From Azospirillum sp. 47_25 (GTDB taxonomy: Bacteria > Pseudomonadota > Alphaproteobacteria > RF32 > CAG-239): a stretch of 56,687 nucleotides of DNA. Below the pieces are notes generated by a model. It did no database searches. It saw nothing but the letters and a program-made list of their open reading frames with translations, and was not told the DNA's origin. The DNA lies in the NCBI GenBank assembly GCA_001917125.1, contig MNTU01000043.1, positions 1 through 56,687 on the forward strand. Direction: 5' to 3'. Position 1 is the first letter of the stretch; the number at the start of each line of letters is the position of its first letter. A program made the translations under genes and the position numbers. This document shows, in pieces, positions 35,930-44,295 of the stretch.

Positions 35930-35931
35930 CG

Positions 35932-36459
35932 TTATTTCAGGGGAAGGGCGGTTTGAAGCTGCGGCAGCAGGTCGCCGAGGTAAGGCAGGTTTGCGGTTTG
36001 GTTGAGTGTATCCAGCATTTTCATTCTTTGTGCCGGCAACGGGCTGTTGGCAGACGTGGCGGCGGGCAGACCGAGAACCGACAAAGCTTCGGTGCGGGAA
36101 TAGCTTCGGTTAAGACGCCGGTCTTCCTGCTGCTGGCGGAGGAGGGCTTTTTCCAGGCGGCCGGTAAATTTTCGTCCCTCCGGGGCACTGACGGAGCGGG
36201 ACAGTTCCCGGCGATACAGGATAATTCCCAAAAGGCAAACGGCCGTCAGAGCGAAAAGCAGGCGGAGCCAATGGTGGTGGTGGATGACGAGTGCGGCAAA
36301 GCCGAGGTAAAAAACAAATCCCCAAAGAACATTGAAAGAGGCCTGAGAAGGAATGGCAAAAAATATCCGCCGGCCGTCGGCAGGAGAGAAACGTTCGATT
36401 AATTTTGCCAGCGCATAACCGCAGCCGACAAAAAACATTAAAAGAGCCAGTTCTTTCAT
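35932..36459 (-). CDS. membrane protein with degenerate J-domain-like tail
   Basis: A 175-residue protein with three N-terminal hydrophobic spans (near 3-18, 42-60, 68-84) and a soluble tail. The tail includes S-R-T-E-A-L-S-V-L-G-L-P near residue 127, which resembles the first helix of membrane-anchored J-domains, but the H-P-D motif is absent. The resemblance is weak. It starts 3 nt after mipZ, so it is co-transcribed with mipZ and dacA, which suggests an envelope or division role. Confidence 0.6.
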   Translation of the reverse strand: MKELALLMFFVGCGYALAKLIERFSPADGRRIFFAIPSQASFNVLWGFVFYLGFAALVIHHHHWLRLLFALTAVCLLGIILYRRELSRSVSAPEGRKFTGRLEKALLRQQQEDRRLNRSYSRTEALSVLGLPAATSANSPLPAQRMKMLDTLNQTANLPYLGDLLPQLQTALPLK

Positions 36460-36462
36460 CGG

Positions 36463-37263
36463 TTATTCCGGACAGATAAATTCGGCCAAAGCCCTGATTT
36501 CGCGTTTGGCGGCAATGTGCGAGACGCTCATGCGGCGCTTTAATTCGTCCGTCTGCATATCCAGAACCGTGAGTCCTTCCAGAAAAAGTTCCTTGTAGAT
36601 GACACGGTCTTTAAAGCCCGGGCAGACGCGAAAACCATACAGTTTTGACAGCTTTTCAAGATATTCGAAAAACAGATTCTTGTTACGGGAATTCAGTGCC
36701 GAAATTTTGTTGCCGACAACAATCCAGTTGAGGTAAGCTTTGCCTTGCGAGGCCAGGTATTTTTTGACGTCCCAGATATAATTGGCATAGTGTCCGGGCT
36801 TGCCGGCTTTACCGCTGTCAAAATCGATTTCCGACAATACGTTAAGATCTATCAGGCTGTCGGATATCGGTGTAATCAGGGTGTCGGCAAATTTGTGAGC
36901 TTCTTCGAAAAGATAGTTTTTATTGCCCGGCGTATCAATGATGATGGCGTCATAAGACGTCATCAATTTGCCGATTTCATGGTCAACCCGGCCGCGGTCG
37001 GCGGGAATCAGCGAATAATTTTCCTGCGGTTCAAACTTGTAATGAACGGGAATCGGCAAAGCCAATTTGTTTTTTTCGCAGAAGTTCTGGCGGTTTTCGA
37101 TATATCTGGAGAGGGTTCCCTGTCGTCCGTCCATATCAATCGTGGCAACGGAAAAACCTTCCTGAAGCAGTTTGATGGCCAGATGCATGGAAATCGTCGA
37201 TTTTCCGGTTCCGCCTTTTTCGTTGCTGACAACGATTATATGTGCTTTTTTTGAATTATCCAT
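36463..37263 (-). CDS. mipZ: MipZ, division-plane positioning ATPase
   Basis: A 266-residue ParA/MinD-family ATPase. The deviant Walker A E-K-G-G-T-G-K-S-T is near residues 15-23, switch I (D-M-D-G-R-Q-G-T-L-S-R-Y) follows the pattern of MipZ, and Walker B is I-I-I-D-T-P-G near 115. MipZ forms a bipolar gradient through ParB and blocks FtsZ assembly away from mid-cell in alphaproteobacteria. Its ATG overlaps the dacA stop (TAATG), so translation is coupled. Confidence 0.93.
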   Translation of the reverse strand: MDNSKKAHIIVVSNEKGGTGKSTISMHLAIKLLQEGFSVATIDMDGRQGTLSRYIENRQNFCEKNKLALPIPVHYKFEPQENYSLIPADRGRVDHEIGKLMTSYDAIIIDTPGNKNYLFEEAHKFADTLITPISDSLIDLNVLSEIDFDSGKAGKPGHYANYIWDVKKYLASQGKAYLNWIVVGNKISALNSRNKNLFFEYLEKLSKLYGFRVCPGFKDRVIYKELFLEGLTVLDMQTDELKRRMSVSHIAAKREIRALAEFICPE

Positions 37264-38534
37264 TAGTATTGACTGTTAGCTAAAACAAGTTGGTTGTCGG
37301 TTCTTACGGCAACTACGATACAAGACTTGTTCTTCTTTTTCAAGTTTTTGCAAGCTTTATCCGCATCTGATTTGGCAAAGCCGATGATTTTGGAGCGATA
37401 GATGACGGCCGAACCGTTGGCGACCGGTTCGATATCTATTTCTTTATCGGCCAGTTTACGGGCGGCTTTCTTAATTTTCAGCGCGTAGCTGCGGGCTTTG
37501 GCATAGTTGGAAAAAGCCCCGATTTGGATTCCCCATTGGTCGGGAGTTTCCTGTCGGTTGTCTTTTTCCAGTTTTTTTACGTTTTCGGCAGTTTCGCGAG
37601 ACGAGATATCCCAAGAAGTTTCACCGTTATCGGCTACTTTGGTTTCTTCGGCGGTTTCCAGTTTTTTCTCGTCCAGGCTGGCGTACATGTTGGTATTCTG
37701 GAACTTGTCATTTAATGCCAGACGTTTCAGCCCTTTGTCCATCATCCGGGCGACGTGGCGGTCGCGTTCCTTGGCGGAGTTGTGCCCCATCGTTACGGCG
37801 ATGACGCGTTTGCCGTCGCGCTGGGCGGAGGTGATGATGTTATATCCGGCGGCATTGGTGAAACCGGTTTTCATTCCGTCCGCACCGGCAAAGGTTTTCA
37901 GAATGTTGTTATGGGTGTAAATCGTTTTGCCGTTGTAAGTGAATTTTTTCAGAGAGAAAAGTTTGTAATACTGCGGAAAATGATGATACATGGCGGCAGC
38001 CAGAAGAGCCATGTCGCGAGCCGTGGTTTTTTGCGCCTTGTTCGGCAGGCCGTTGGCATTTTTGAAAGTGGTGTTCTTCATGCCGAGTTCGTGAGCGACC
38101 TTGGTCATGGTTTTGGCAAAGTTGGCTTCGGTATAACCGAGGTTTTCCGCCAGAACGGAAGCACAGTCGTTGGCCGATTTGACAATTAAGGCTTCAATAC
38201 AGGTTTTTACTTTAATTTTCTGGCCCGGGCGCAGTCCGAGGCGTGACGGCGCCATATTGGCCGCGTGACGGCTGACTTTCAGGTCGTCATTCATTTTGAT
38301 GATGCCTTTGTTCAGTGCGTCAAAGGTGATGTATAGCGTCATTACCTTGGTGAGAGATGCGGGATAGCGCAGGGTGTCCGGCGCTTTGGAGGATAAAATT
38401 TCGCCGTTTTCGGCGTCTATGATGATTGATGAGGTGGCGGCACAAGCCGTGCCGGCGGAGTTCAAAGCGGCTCCGAAACAGATAAGTGCACCGATAAAAG
38501 ATTGTGCTAATGACAATTTTTTTAATTTAAACAT
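37263..38534 (-). CDS. dacA: D-alanyl-D-alanine carboxypeptidase (PBP5-like) with SPOR domain
   Basis: A 423-residue exported protein with a signal peptide (residues 1-32). The serine carboxypeptidase motifs are S60-L-T-K63, S120-A-N and K222-T-G. After a linker, residues about 335-412 form a SPOR domain (W-G-I-Q-I-G-A-F...), which binds denuded septal murein. It trims pentapeptides in the periplasm and is probably targeted to the division site. It overlaps mipZ, which links wall trimming with division placement. Confidence 0.95.
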   Translation of the reverse strand: MFKLKKLSLAQSFIGALICFGAALNSAGTACAATSSIIIDAENGEILSSKAPDTLRYPASLTKVMTLYITFDALNKGIIKMNDDLKVSRHAANMAPSRLGLRPGQKIKVKTCIEALIVKSANDCASVLAENLGYTEANFAKTMTKVAHELGMKNTTFKNANGLPNKAQKTTARDMALLAAAMYHHFPQYYKLFSLKKFTYNGKTIYTHNNILKTFAGADGMKTGFTNAAGYNIITSAQRDGKRVIAVTMGHNSAKERDRHVARMMDKGLKRLALNDKFQNTNMYASLDEKKLETAEETKVADNGETSWDISSRETAENVKKLEKDNRQETPDQWGIQIGAFSNYAKARSYALKIKKAARKLADKEIDIEPVANGSAVIYRSKIIGFAKSDADKACKNLKKKNKSCIVVAVRTDNQLVLANSQY

Positions 38535-38657
38535 TTTTCACAGCTTTTCTGCAGAGATATTCCTGTCCTCATTATTAGCTCGAAAAAGCAAATAATTTGT
38601 TAATTTTCTAGCCTGAAAAAGAATTTTTATAAATAATGAATAGGGTTAATTTTTAGC

Positions 38658-38686
38658 TTGACTTTCTGTTATATTGTTTGTAAAAC
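38658..38686 (+). promoter_or_regulatory. promoter of tRNA-His
   Basis: TTGACT and TAAAAC are 17 nt apart, ending 12 nt before the tRNA. Confidence 0.6.
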
Positions 38687-38698
38687 ACGAGAGCAATG

Positions 38699-38774
38699 GC
38701 GAACGTAGCTCAGTTGGTAGAGCCCCGGTTTGTGGTACCGGTTGTCGTGGGTTCGAGCCCCATCGTTCGCCCCA
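38699..38774 (+). tRNA. tRNA-His (anticodon GUG)
   Basis: A cloverleaf with encoded CCA. The anticodon loop TTGTGGT carries GUG. The acceptor GCGAACG pairs with CGTTCGC, and the template supplies G at 38698 opposite discriminator C73, as required for the G-1:C73 identity pair of tRNA-His. Confidence 0.95.
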
Positions 38775-38783
38775 GTTTTTTAT

Positions 38784-38815
38784 GAGGTGTTCGGTTCAGA
38801 CACCTTTTTTTTTAT
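38784..38815 (+). terminator. terminator of tRNA-His
   Basis: A 6-bp stem (AGGTGT with ACACCT), a 9-nt loop and a run of nine T. Confidence 0.8.
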
Positions 38816-39064
38816 GTTTTCCGGCAGGTCGGGTTGAAAGTGCAGAGCGTGAGGCAGCAAAAACTTCCCGGGGAGGTTTTCGTCTCGGGCAATGAAGCTT
38901 TGCTAACGAGCGATGCCACGGCGGCGCGGCGGGAGAGTTTTACAAGACGAATTCCCGAATAATATATGGTATTTGCCGTCCCATCGTTTGCCTTATTCAA
39001 AAGATTCCTGCTGCAAGAAGGAAGTTCTTTGTTATTTGGTATTCAACAGGAAGGAGAAAATTGT
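38816..39064. other. non-coding spacer with tRNA 3'-end-like repeat
   Basis: No convincing gene is seen before the ATG at 39065, although an open frame extends upstream to 38966. The segment CCCATCGTTTGCC (38980-38992) matches 12 of 13 bases of the tRNA-His 3' region (38759-38771). Confidence 0.45.
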
Positions 39065-39631
39065 ATGACGATTTCTATCGTACAAACGTTTAATCCGCCG
39101 TTGCGGCTTTATACGGGTGTTGAAAAAGTTTCTGTAAAAAGCAGGGAATGGCAGATGGGTGAGAACTTGATCGTTTCGGACGGGATTCAGATAATGGGCT
39201 ATATGGGACAGTGTCAAGTTGAAGAGGTGTGGAAGCGATACCGTGAAGACAGCGATATTTATGTCAGTAACTATGGTTATGTGGCCAAGATTACCGATGA
39301 TGAAGCAAAAAGCATTTTCAGAGAGGAAACATTAAAAGCCCTGCTTCATTCCGGGGCTCGCTTTGTCTGTTTGAATGAGACTGAAAAAGGATTAATAACG
39401 AGATGCAACCGGGTTCCCACAAATAAGAAAAATTCCGGGTGCAAAATATGGCTGCAAATAGACGGGCTGGATGTTCATGTGATGGTTGCGGAAAAGTTTT
39501 TGGACAAACCCGAGGGAGCTTGGGGCGTTCATCATATAGATAATAACTCTTACAATAACAGTGTTACGAATTTAGTATGGGTTACCAGAGGACAACATAA
39601 CAGAAGAATTCATCCGATGTCGTATCGGTGA
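39065..39631 (+). CDS. NUMOD4/HNH homing-endonuclease-like protein
   Basis: A 188-residue protein. A NUMOD4-like DNA-binding segment (V-W-K-R-Y-x6-Y-V-S-N-Y-G-Y-V) lies near residue 56. The HNH_3-type nuclease core is W-G-V-H-H-I-D-N-N-S-Y-N-N, then N-L-V-W-V-T-R-G-Q-H-N-R-R near 155-185. The catalytic His, the Asn and the terminal H-N are all present. Such proteins are phage- or intron-associated nicking/homing nucleases. The start at 39065 is chosen because AAGGAG lies about 9 nt upstream. It sits just after tRNA-His, a common integration site, and converges with the SUKH gene. No intron or phage gene surrounds it. Confidence 0.85.
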   Translation: MTISIVQTFNPPLRLYTGVEKVSVKSREWQMGENLIVSDGIQIMGYMGQCQVEEVWKRYREDSDIYVSNYGYVAKITDDEAKSIFREETLKALLHSGARFVCLNETEKGLITRCNRVPTNKKNSGCKIWLQIDGLDVHVMVAEKFLDKPEGAWGVHHIDNNSYNNSVTNLVWVTRGQHNRRIHPMSYR

Positions 39632-39640
39632 CGGGTGGGG

Positions 39641-40090
39641 TTAAGGGTTTGCTTCGCAGAGGCGGCGCAGGAGGGCCAACATGGCTGCAAAATTTTCAAC
39701 TTCTTTGCGGGAGCGGAGATTGATGCGGTCGGCCAAGGCATAATAATTGCCGCGGCGGTCATAGTATATTATGCTTTCGGAACAGCGCCCGACGACCAGT
39801 TTGTTTTTGAAAAAGTTATAGGCGGCATAATTTCGGTTAATTTCCAGCAGATTCGGAAACTTATAGTTTTTGCTTTCCCGATAATGGGAAGAACAGCCGT
39901 AAAGTTCAATCCCGTCGTAGAACAAACCGTCGCTCCGGCTAAGAAAGGCGGTATAATCGTCGGGAAGCGGACTGAAATTCAGCATAAGCAATGATGTATT
40001 CAGCATTTCAATTTCTCCGGAAAGAGCCGGAGGAAAGAAGACGGCGCCGGGGCGTCCGGCAAAATATGGCAAATCATCGACGGCGGTCAT
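39641..40090 (-). CDS. SUKH (SMI1/KNR4) superfamily protein, putative immunity protein
   Basis: A 149-residue protein with the SUKH core. L-P-D-D-Y-T-A-F-L-S-R-S-D-G sits near residues 42-55, followed by G-I-E-L-Y-G, aromatic strands, and a helical C-terminus. SUKH proteins commonly protect cells from polymorphic nuclease toxins encoded just upstream. Here the gene overlaps the end of an HNH-like gene by 17 bp, which is the standard toxin-immunity order. The ATG at 40090 has GGAGG about 11 nt upstream; the ATG at 40108 lacks a site. The immunity role is inferred. Confidence 0.75.
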   Translation of the reverse strand: MTAVDDLPYFAGRPGAVFFPPALSGEIEMLNTSLLMLNFSPLPDDYTAFLSRSDGLFYDGIELYGCSSHYRESKNYKFPNLLEINRNYAAYNFFKNKLVVGRCSESIIYYDRRGNYYALADRINLRSRKEVENFAAMLALLRRLCEANP

Positions 40091-40688
40091 GGTAAATTTT
40101 GCCTCCATACCAGGGAATAAGCAGTCTTTTTTGTAATTTTAAAAAATTATTGTTAAACTGCAGATCAAGAATTTTGTGAATATTTTCATGGACGGGGTGG
40201 GTTCGCAGCAGGCAAAGATTGCTCAGTTCCGCGGTGCCGCCGAAATCAAACGGAATTTGCAGGTGAGTATTGACATTTTCCGGTGTCAGGCCTTTTTTTA
40301 ATAAGGCGATGTCTTCATCATCAAGACCGACAGCCCGGCAGCTTTCCTGTTCCGCATAGGCGAGCCGTTTAAGAAAAATAACCCGGGTTCGCTGAAATTC
40401 TTCATAAAGGCGGTTCATGTCCGTCCAGCTTTGCGGTGAATAGGGGCGTTCGACTATTTCAAATTCGTCCAATTTGTATTCATGCAGCCGGCGCTCAACG
40501 AGGCCGTACATTTCCTGAATGCCCGGCGCTTCTTCCCGGGGCCTTTGTTCGGCTGCGGAGCGGAACGGATGGGCGGAGGGCTGCGTTCCTTCGGCCAGCA
40601 AATCATCATAAGCGGACAACAGGGAAGAATCTTTCTCTGCGGCGGAGGCGAAGCAATTATTTTGTTTCGGTTTCGACCATTCCCACAT
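40074..40688 (-). CDS. HNH/WHH-type nuclease-like protein, putative toxin
   Basis: A 204-residue protein. The first 60 residues are polar and probably disordered; residues 62-130 are helical and charged. The C-terminal domain (about 132-185) has N-T-H142-L-Q-I-P-F-D-F-G-G-T, then L-S-N157-L-C-L-L, then H167-x3-H171. This matches the His-Asn-His layout of toxin-associated HNH/WHH nucleases (H-x2-P-x3-G-G-T ... N-L ... H). The first position of the usual double His is Thr141, so activity may be altered. It begins 13 nt after the VirD4-like gene and overlaps the SUKH gene, suggesting an effector and its immunity gene. There is no signal peptide. Confidence 0.7.
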   Translation of the reverse strand: MWEWSKPKQNNCFASAAEKDSSLLSAYDDLLAEGTQPSAHPFRSAAEQRPREEAPGIQEMYGLVERRLHEYKLDEFEIVERPYSPQSWTDMNRLYEEFQRTRVIFLKRLAYAEQESCRAVGLDDEDIALLKKGLTPENVNTHLQIPFDFGGTAELSNLCLLRTHPVHENIHKILDLQFNNNFLKLQKRLLIPWYGGKIYHDRRR

Positions 40689-40701
40689 ATTGTCCTCTTA
40701 A

Positions 40702-42924
40702 TCAGTTGGCCGGGGCATCCGTTTCATACTCATCATCGTCAAAGTCCTCGTCAATATCTTCATTGGGGTCGTAGTCAATGCCGAGTTTGGAGAGCATATC
40801 TTCATTGATGTCTTCACGCTGGGCAACAATCCAATCCGGAACATAAGGCGCCGGCGGGAGTTTTGACAGGGCAAGCATTTGCTTGTCAAGATAGAAACGC
40901 GGGGCATCAGCCATAATCGGGCGGTCAATGAATCCTTGCATTAACACGACCTGTTTGAGCATAGGCAGACTCAGCAGCTGAGTGGTGCTGATAACGGAGG
41001 TGCCTTGCAGCTGGTAGCTGACGTTTTTGCTGAACGGATTGGAACCCTTTTGGAAACTGAGACCTTCATTTTTGGAGAAGGAGGTGGTTTGGACGGTCTT
41101 GTTACCAATCATTTTGGAGAAACGCTGAGCCGTCTGTTCGTTGTTTTGGGACAGAATAACTTTGCAGGCTGTTGTGGAAATAACGGTTTCCAGATCGTCT
41201 TTGCCGTATTTTCCGGAGATTTGCCCCAAATCTTGTCCGATCAGCAGGTAGGATACTTTTTGTCCGCGTCCGACTGCCGGGCCGTCGATGATGGCTTTCA
41301 GTTTGGGCATTTGCGGAAACTCGTCGAGAACGAACAGAGTTGGGAAGGGTCCCATTTGTCCGTCGGTTTTGTTTTGGAATTTCGGCGGATTGGCAATCAG
41401 GTAAGATGACATCAGCTCGATAAAGGTTCCCGAGATGACACCGAGCGCGCGGGCATCAACCTGGTTAACCGAGAGGTAAACGGAAATCGGTTTCCATTCG
41501 CCGGTAATCGGGTCTTTCATTCCGCGGAGATCTTTAAAGTGAAGGTCGGAGAAGCTGGTTCGCGAAACCACAGCCGAGTTTTTGAAAATGCCGATGCCGG
41601 AAAAACCGGTTGACAGAACGGAACCGCGTTCCTTGTCCGGCATAGAGCTCAGCTGGCTCAATTCAACGATACAGCGCGGAGAATAGCCGAATTTGCGGGC
41701 TTCGTCGATGGCCTCTTCCAACATGTCGCGCATGGGGTCGGCCATGGCTGCCATTTGATCGCCTTCATCAAGACGGCGTTTGATTTCCTGCGATTGTTTA
41801 ATTTGAGATTCGGTAATCCATTCCAGAATCATTGCCAGACAGGATTCGTGTCCGATCCATTTTTCAGGCAGCAATGACCAGGTGCCGATCGGCAGATAGT
41901 TGTCAATGGTCAGGGTGTCGTTGTGCAGATCCTGAATGGCCCGGGCAGACATCGGATCGCGCATTTCAAGGTAATAGCCTTCCAAAACGCGTTTGTCTTC
42001 TTCATCAAGTTTGCCTTCATAAACGCGGCCGATGAAATAGTCGTTGGCACGGGCCCGTTCGCATTTGGAGGCGATGAAGTGAATAAATCCGGTCAGAGCG
42101 GCACGGCCGGTCTTTGACCAGTGCGGGTCGGCGCCGCCTTTGGGGTCTTCCACCAGGATGTTACACATGGAATCAACATACATATCGCGGTCAGGCCCCG
42201 GTGCCGGCAGGGCATTCGGCGACAGCGGGTTCCAGCTCGGATAATAGACGCCTTCGGCCGGGTTGTCTTCCGCACCCCAGTTAATGACAAATACGGGACC
42301 GTCTTTGGCCCGAGCGCCGGTAGTGGTAAAGCACAATTCCGGTTTAGGGTCATTGACGACGATGCTCATGCCGTGGGAGTGAAAAATTGTCGGAATAACC
42401 ACCCCGGCGGTTTTACCGGTGCCCGGAGGTGCGCAGCACAGGGTCGAAAGGGTTTCTTTCATCATCAGCAGGTGGCCTTTGTATTTGCCGACGACCATAC
42501 AGAAACCGTCAAGCAGACCCATTTTCTTAATGTCTTTGAGTTCGGCAATTCGTGCGGAGCCGTGAATGTTTGACTGAAAACGGTAGGGGTTGGTGGCTGC
42601 CCCGATGAGCAGGCCGAAAGGCAGTGAGATAATCGGCAGAATCGGAAGCCACAGGCTGAATGAAAAGGCTCCGTGGTAGTTGGAAATCTGTTTTATCCAG
42701 TGCCAATAGCGGGAAAACAGATAACTCGGGGAATTGATAATCGTTTGAATGAATTTGGAAACTTCGCTCAGCGAATCTTTGGAGATGCCGTTGCCTATCA
42801 AATAGCCGAGCGGCATTGAAATGATTGCCAGAACGATGGTAACCAGAAAAGTGATAATAAAGGTCATTACCATCCATTGGACGGCGTTATTATACTCTTC
42901 CCATTCTTCGCCTTTTTTTTCCAT
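40702..42924 (-). CDS. VirD4/TraG-type type IV coupling ATPase
   Basis: A 740-residue inner-membrane ATPase. Two N-terminal span regions (residues about 17-45 and 88-110) precede the NTPase: Walker A is A-P-P-G-T-G-K-T at 165-172, and Walker B is L-F-V-L-D-E-F at about 530-536. An all-alpha insert lies between them (about 270-420). The last 20 residues are strongly acidic. Coupling proteins of this kind select DNA or protein substrates for type IV secretion channels. No virB/traB-type channel genes are in the window. It is flanked by two paralogous membrane proteins upstream and a nuclease/immunity pair downstream in the same direction. Confidence 0.93.
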   Translation of the reverse strand: MEKKGEEWEEYNNAVQWMVMTFIITFLVTIVLAIISMPLGYLIGNGISKDSLSEVSKFIQTIINSPSYLFSRYWHWIKQISNYHGAFSFSLWLPILPIISLPFGLLIGAATNPYRFQSNIHGSARIAELKDIKKMGLLDGFCMVVGKYKGHLLMMKETLSTLCCAPPGTGKTAGVVIPTIFHSHGMSIVVNDPKPELCFTTTGARAKDGPVFVINWGAEDNPAEGVYYPSWNPLSPNALPAPGPDRDMYVDSMCNILVEDPKGGADPHWSKTGRAALTGFIHFIASKCERARANDYFIGRVYEGKLDEEDKRVLEGYYLEMRDPMSARAIQDLHNDTLTIDNYLPIGTWSLLPEKWIGHESCLAMILEWITESQIKQSQEIKRRLDEGDQMAAMADPMRDMLEEAIDEARKFGYSPRCIVELSQLSSMPDKERGSVLSTGFSGIGIFKNSAVVSRTSFSDLHFKDLRGMKDPITGEWKPISVYLSVNQVDARALGVISGTFIELMSSYLIANPPKFQNKTDGQMGPFPTLFVLDEFPQMPKLKAIIDGPAVGRGQKVSYLLIGQDLGQISGKYGKDDLETVISTTACKVILSQNNEQTAQRFSKMIGNKTVQTTSFSKNEGLSFQKGSNPFSKNVSYQLQGTSVISTTQLLSLPMLKQVVLMQGFIDRPIMADAPRFYLDKQMLALSKLPPAPYVPDWIVAQREDINEDMLSKLGIDYDPNEDIDEDFDDDEYETDAPAN

Positions 42925-42937
42925 TTATTTGATAATC

Positions 42938-44239
42938 CTATGCAATATTACGAATTAACTTTTTAATTTTTTCAAATTTTTCTTTGTCGATATGGTTTTC
43001 GGCCTCGTCAAGGGTTTTGGCAAACAGTTTCAGCTCTTTCGGCGTGCCGCGGTCAATCCGGGTGACGTTGATGTTCATGTCATTCCAGATTTCAAACATA
43101 TCTTCCGCATTAATAATGTTGCCTAACTGGATAATGACGTAAGGTTTGATCGTGAAGGAGAAATCGGCTTCCTTGAGCTTTTCTTCCAGAGCCTGACGGG
43201 CCAGATCAACTTTGCGCACCGGCGAAATGCGGTGGCTGCTTTCGGAAAACCAAAGGGGTTCTTCGTCGTTGAAGCGTTCTTCGTCGGCCAGCCAGTCGCC
43301 GGGTTCTTTATCCAGCAGGCAGATGCATATCTGTTTATCAGCAATGCCGATGAAATCAATCAGGTTGTTGTGCAGGGTTGCGCCGGTAATGACCTCATAG
43401 CCCTTTTGTTTGATGATGTCGATGGTCGAGCCGGTGGCATGCTGCGGCGCTGTGGTCTGCGTTTCCGGTTTTGCCGGCTGATTTTTGCGGTTGTCACGTT
43501 TGTTGTTATCGCGCCGGTCGCGGTTGTTTCTGTCTTTAGACTGCTGGCGGCTGTTTTCTTTGGCCGGTTCCGGTTTGGGGGTTATGCTTTCCCGGGGCTT
43601 TTCCGCCGGCGTGTCAAATGCGTCAAAGTTGAAATCAAAATCATCGCCGTTGTCATCGTCAAACTGGAACAGAGAGTGATCGAAAGATTTGGTCTCCTGC
43701 GGGGCGGGGCTACTTAATGCCGGAAAAGTCGGAGCCGGTGCCGCCTGTTTGGGCGTGTTTTTAATCACCTGGTTACTCAGTGTCGTCGGGCGAGGCAGGG
43801 CTTCCTCCATACGTTCGTCAATCGGTGCGCGGATACTGCGGGGACGGATTTCCTTATAAGACTTCTTCTTTTTCAGGGTTTTGCCGCTTTTTTTATTGCT
43901 GATGATTTTCACCGGCTTATAAAAGAAACGACGGAAAATCCGTATCGGAAACAAAGCCGCTTTGATGATGAGCTGATCCCAGGCTATCAGGCTCAAGGCC
44001 GCCCAGCCGGTCAGCCAGAGGGGGATAAAAGTCAGAATGATGAGGACAAAAGCCCATTCCTTAGGGTCATCAATAACCCAGCCCTGCATCCATAAGTTTT
44101 GCAGGTGACGCCAGTGGCGGCCGAGGAAAATGTCAAAACGCCAGTTGGTAAGCAAAATAACCCTTATACCTTCCAGAAAGAAAATGCTCCAGAAGATACC
44201 GATGAAGATAATTCGCATCGTTATCAAAATAGATTTCAA
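42938..44239 (-). CDS. membrane protein with long linker and C-terminal domain, T4SS-locus associated
   Basis: A 433-residue protein. Two spans (residues about 5-30 and 62-85, the second with L-I-L-T-F-I-P-L-W-L-T-G-W) are followed by a basic region. A Pro- and Asn/Arg/Lys-rich linker covers about 130-265. The compact C-terminal domain (about 270-430) has G-Y-E-V-I-T-G-A-T near its start and D-F-I-G-I-A-D-K-Q; this resembles a restriction-endonuclease-like fold but catalytic residues cannot be identified. The N-terminal membrane unit is paralogous to the 167-residue protein upstream. The start is a TTG with GGAG at 10 nt; the first ATG (44218) has no site. Confidence 0.7.
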   Translation of the reverse strand: MKSILITMRIIFIGIFWSIFFLEGIRVILLTNWRFDIFLGRHWRHLQNLWMQGWVIDDPKEWAFVLIILTFIPLWLTGWAALSLIAWDQLIIKAALFPIRIFRRFFYKPVKIISNKKSGKTLKKKKSYKEIRPRSIRAPIDERMEEALPRPTTLSNQVIKNTPKQAAPAPTFPALSSPAPQETKSFDHSLFQFDDDNGDDFDFNFDAFDTPAEKPRESITPKPEPAKENSRQQSKDRNNRDRRDNNKRDNRKNQPAKPETQTTAPQHATGSTIDIIKQKGYEVITGATLHNNLIDFIGIADKQICICLLDKEPGDWLADEERFNDEEPLWFSESSHRISPVRKVDLARQALEEKLKEADFSFTIKPYVIIQLGNIINAEDMFEIWNDMNINVTRIDRGTPKELKLFAKTLDEAENHIDKEKFEKIKKLIRNIA

Positions 44240-44295
44240 AGGTTATTTTCTCCAATTACAATTTTGTTCAGTATAGCATTCTATTGGTTAATTCT

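Noticed and set aside
39065..39631. Intron-encoded homing endonuclease inside a host gene
   Set aside because: There is no interrupted host gene or intron-like flank on either side; the gene stands between tRNA-His and a convergent gene.
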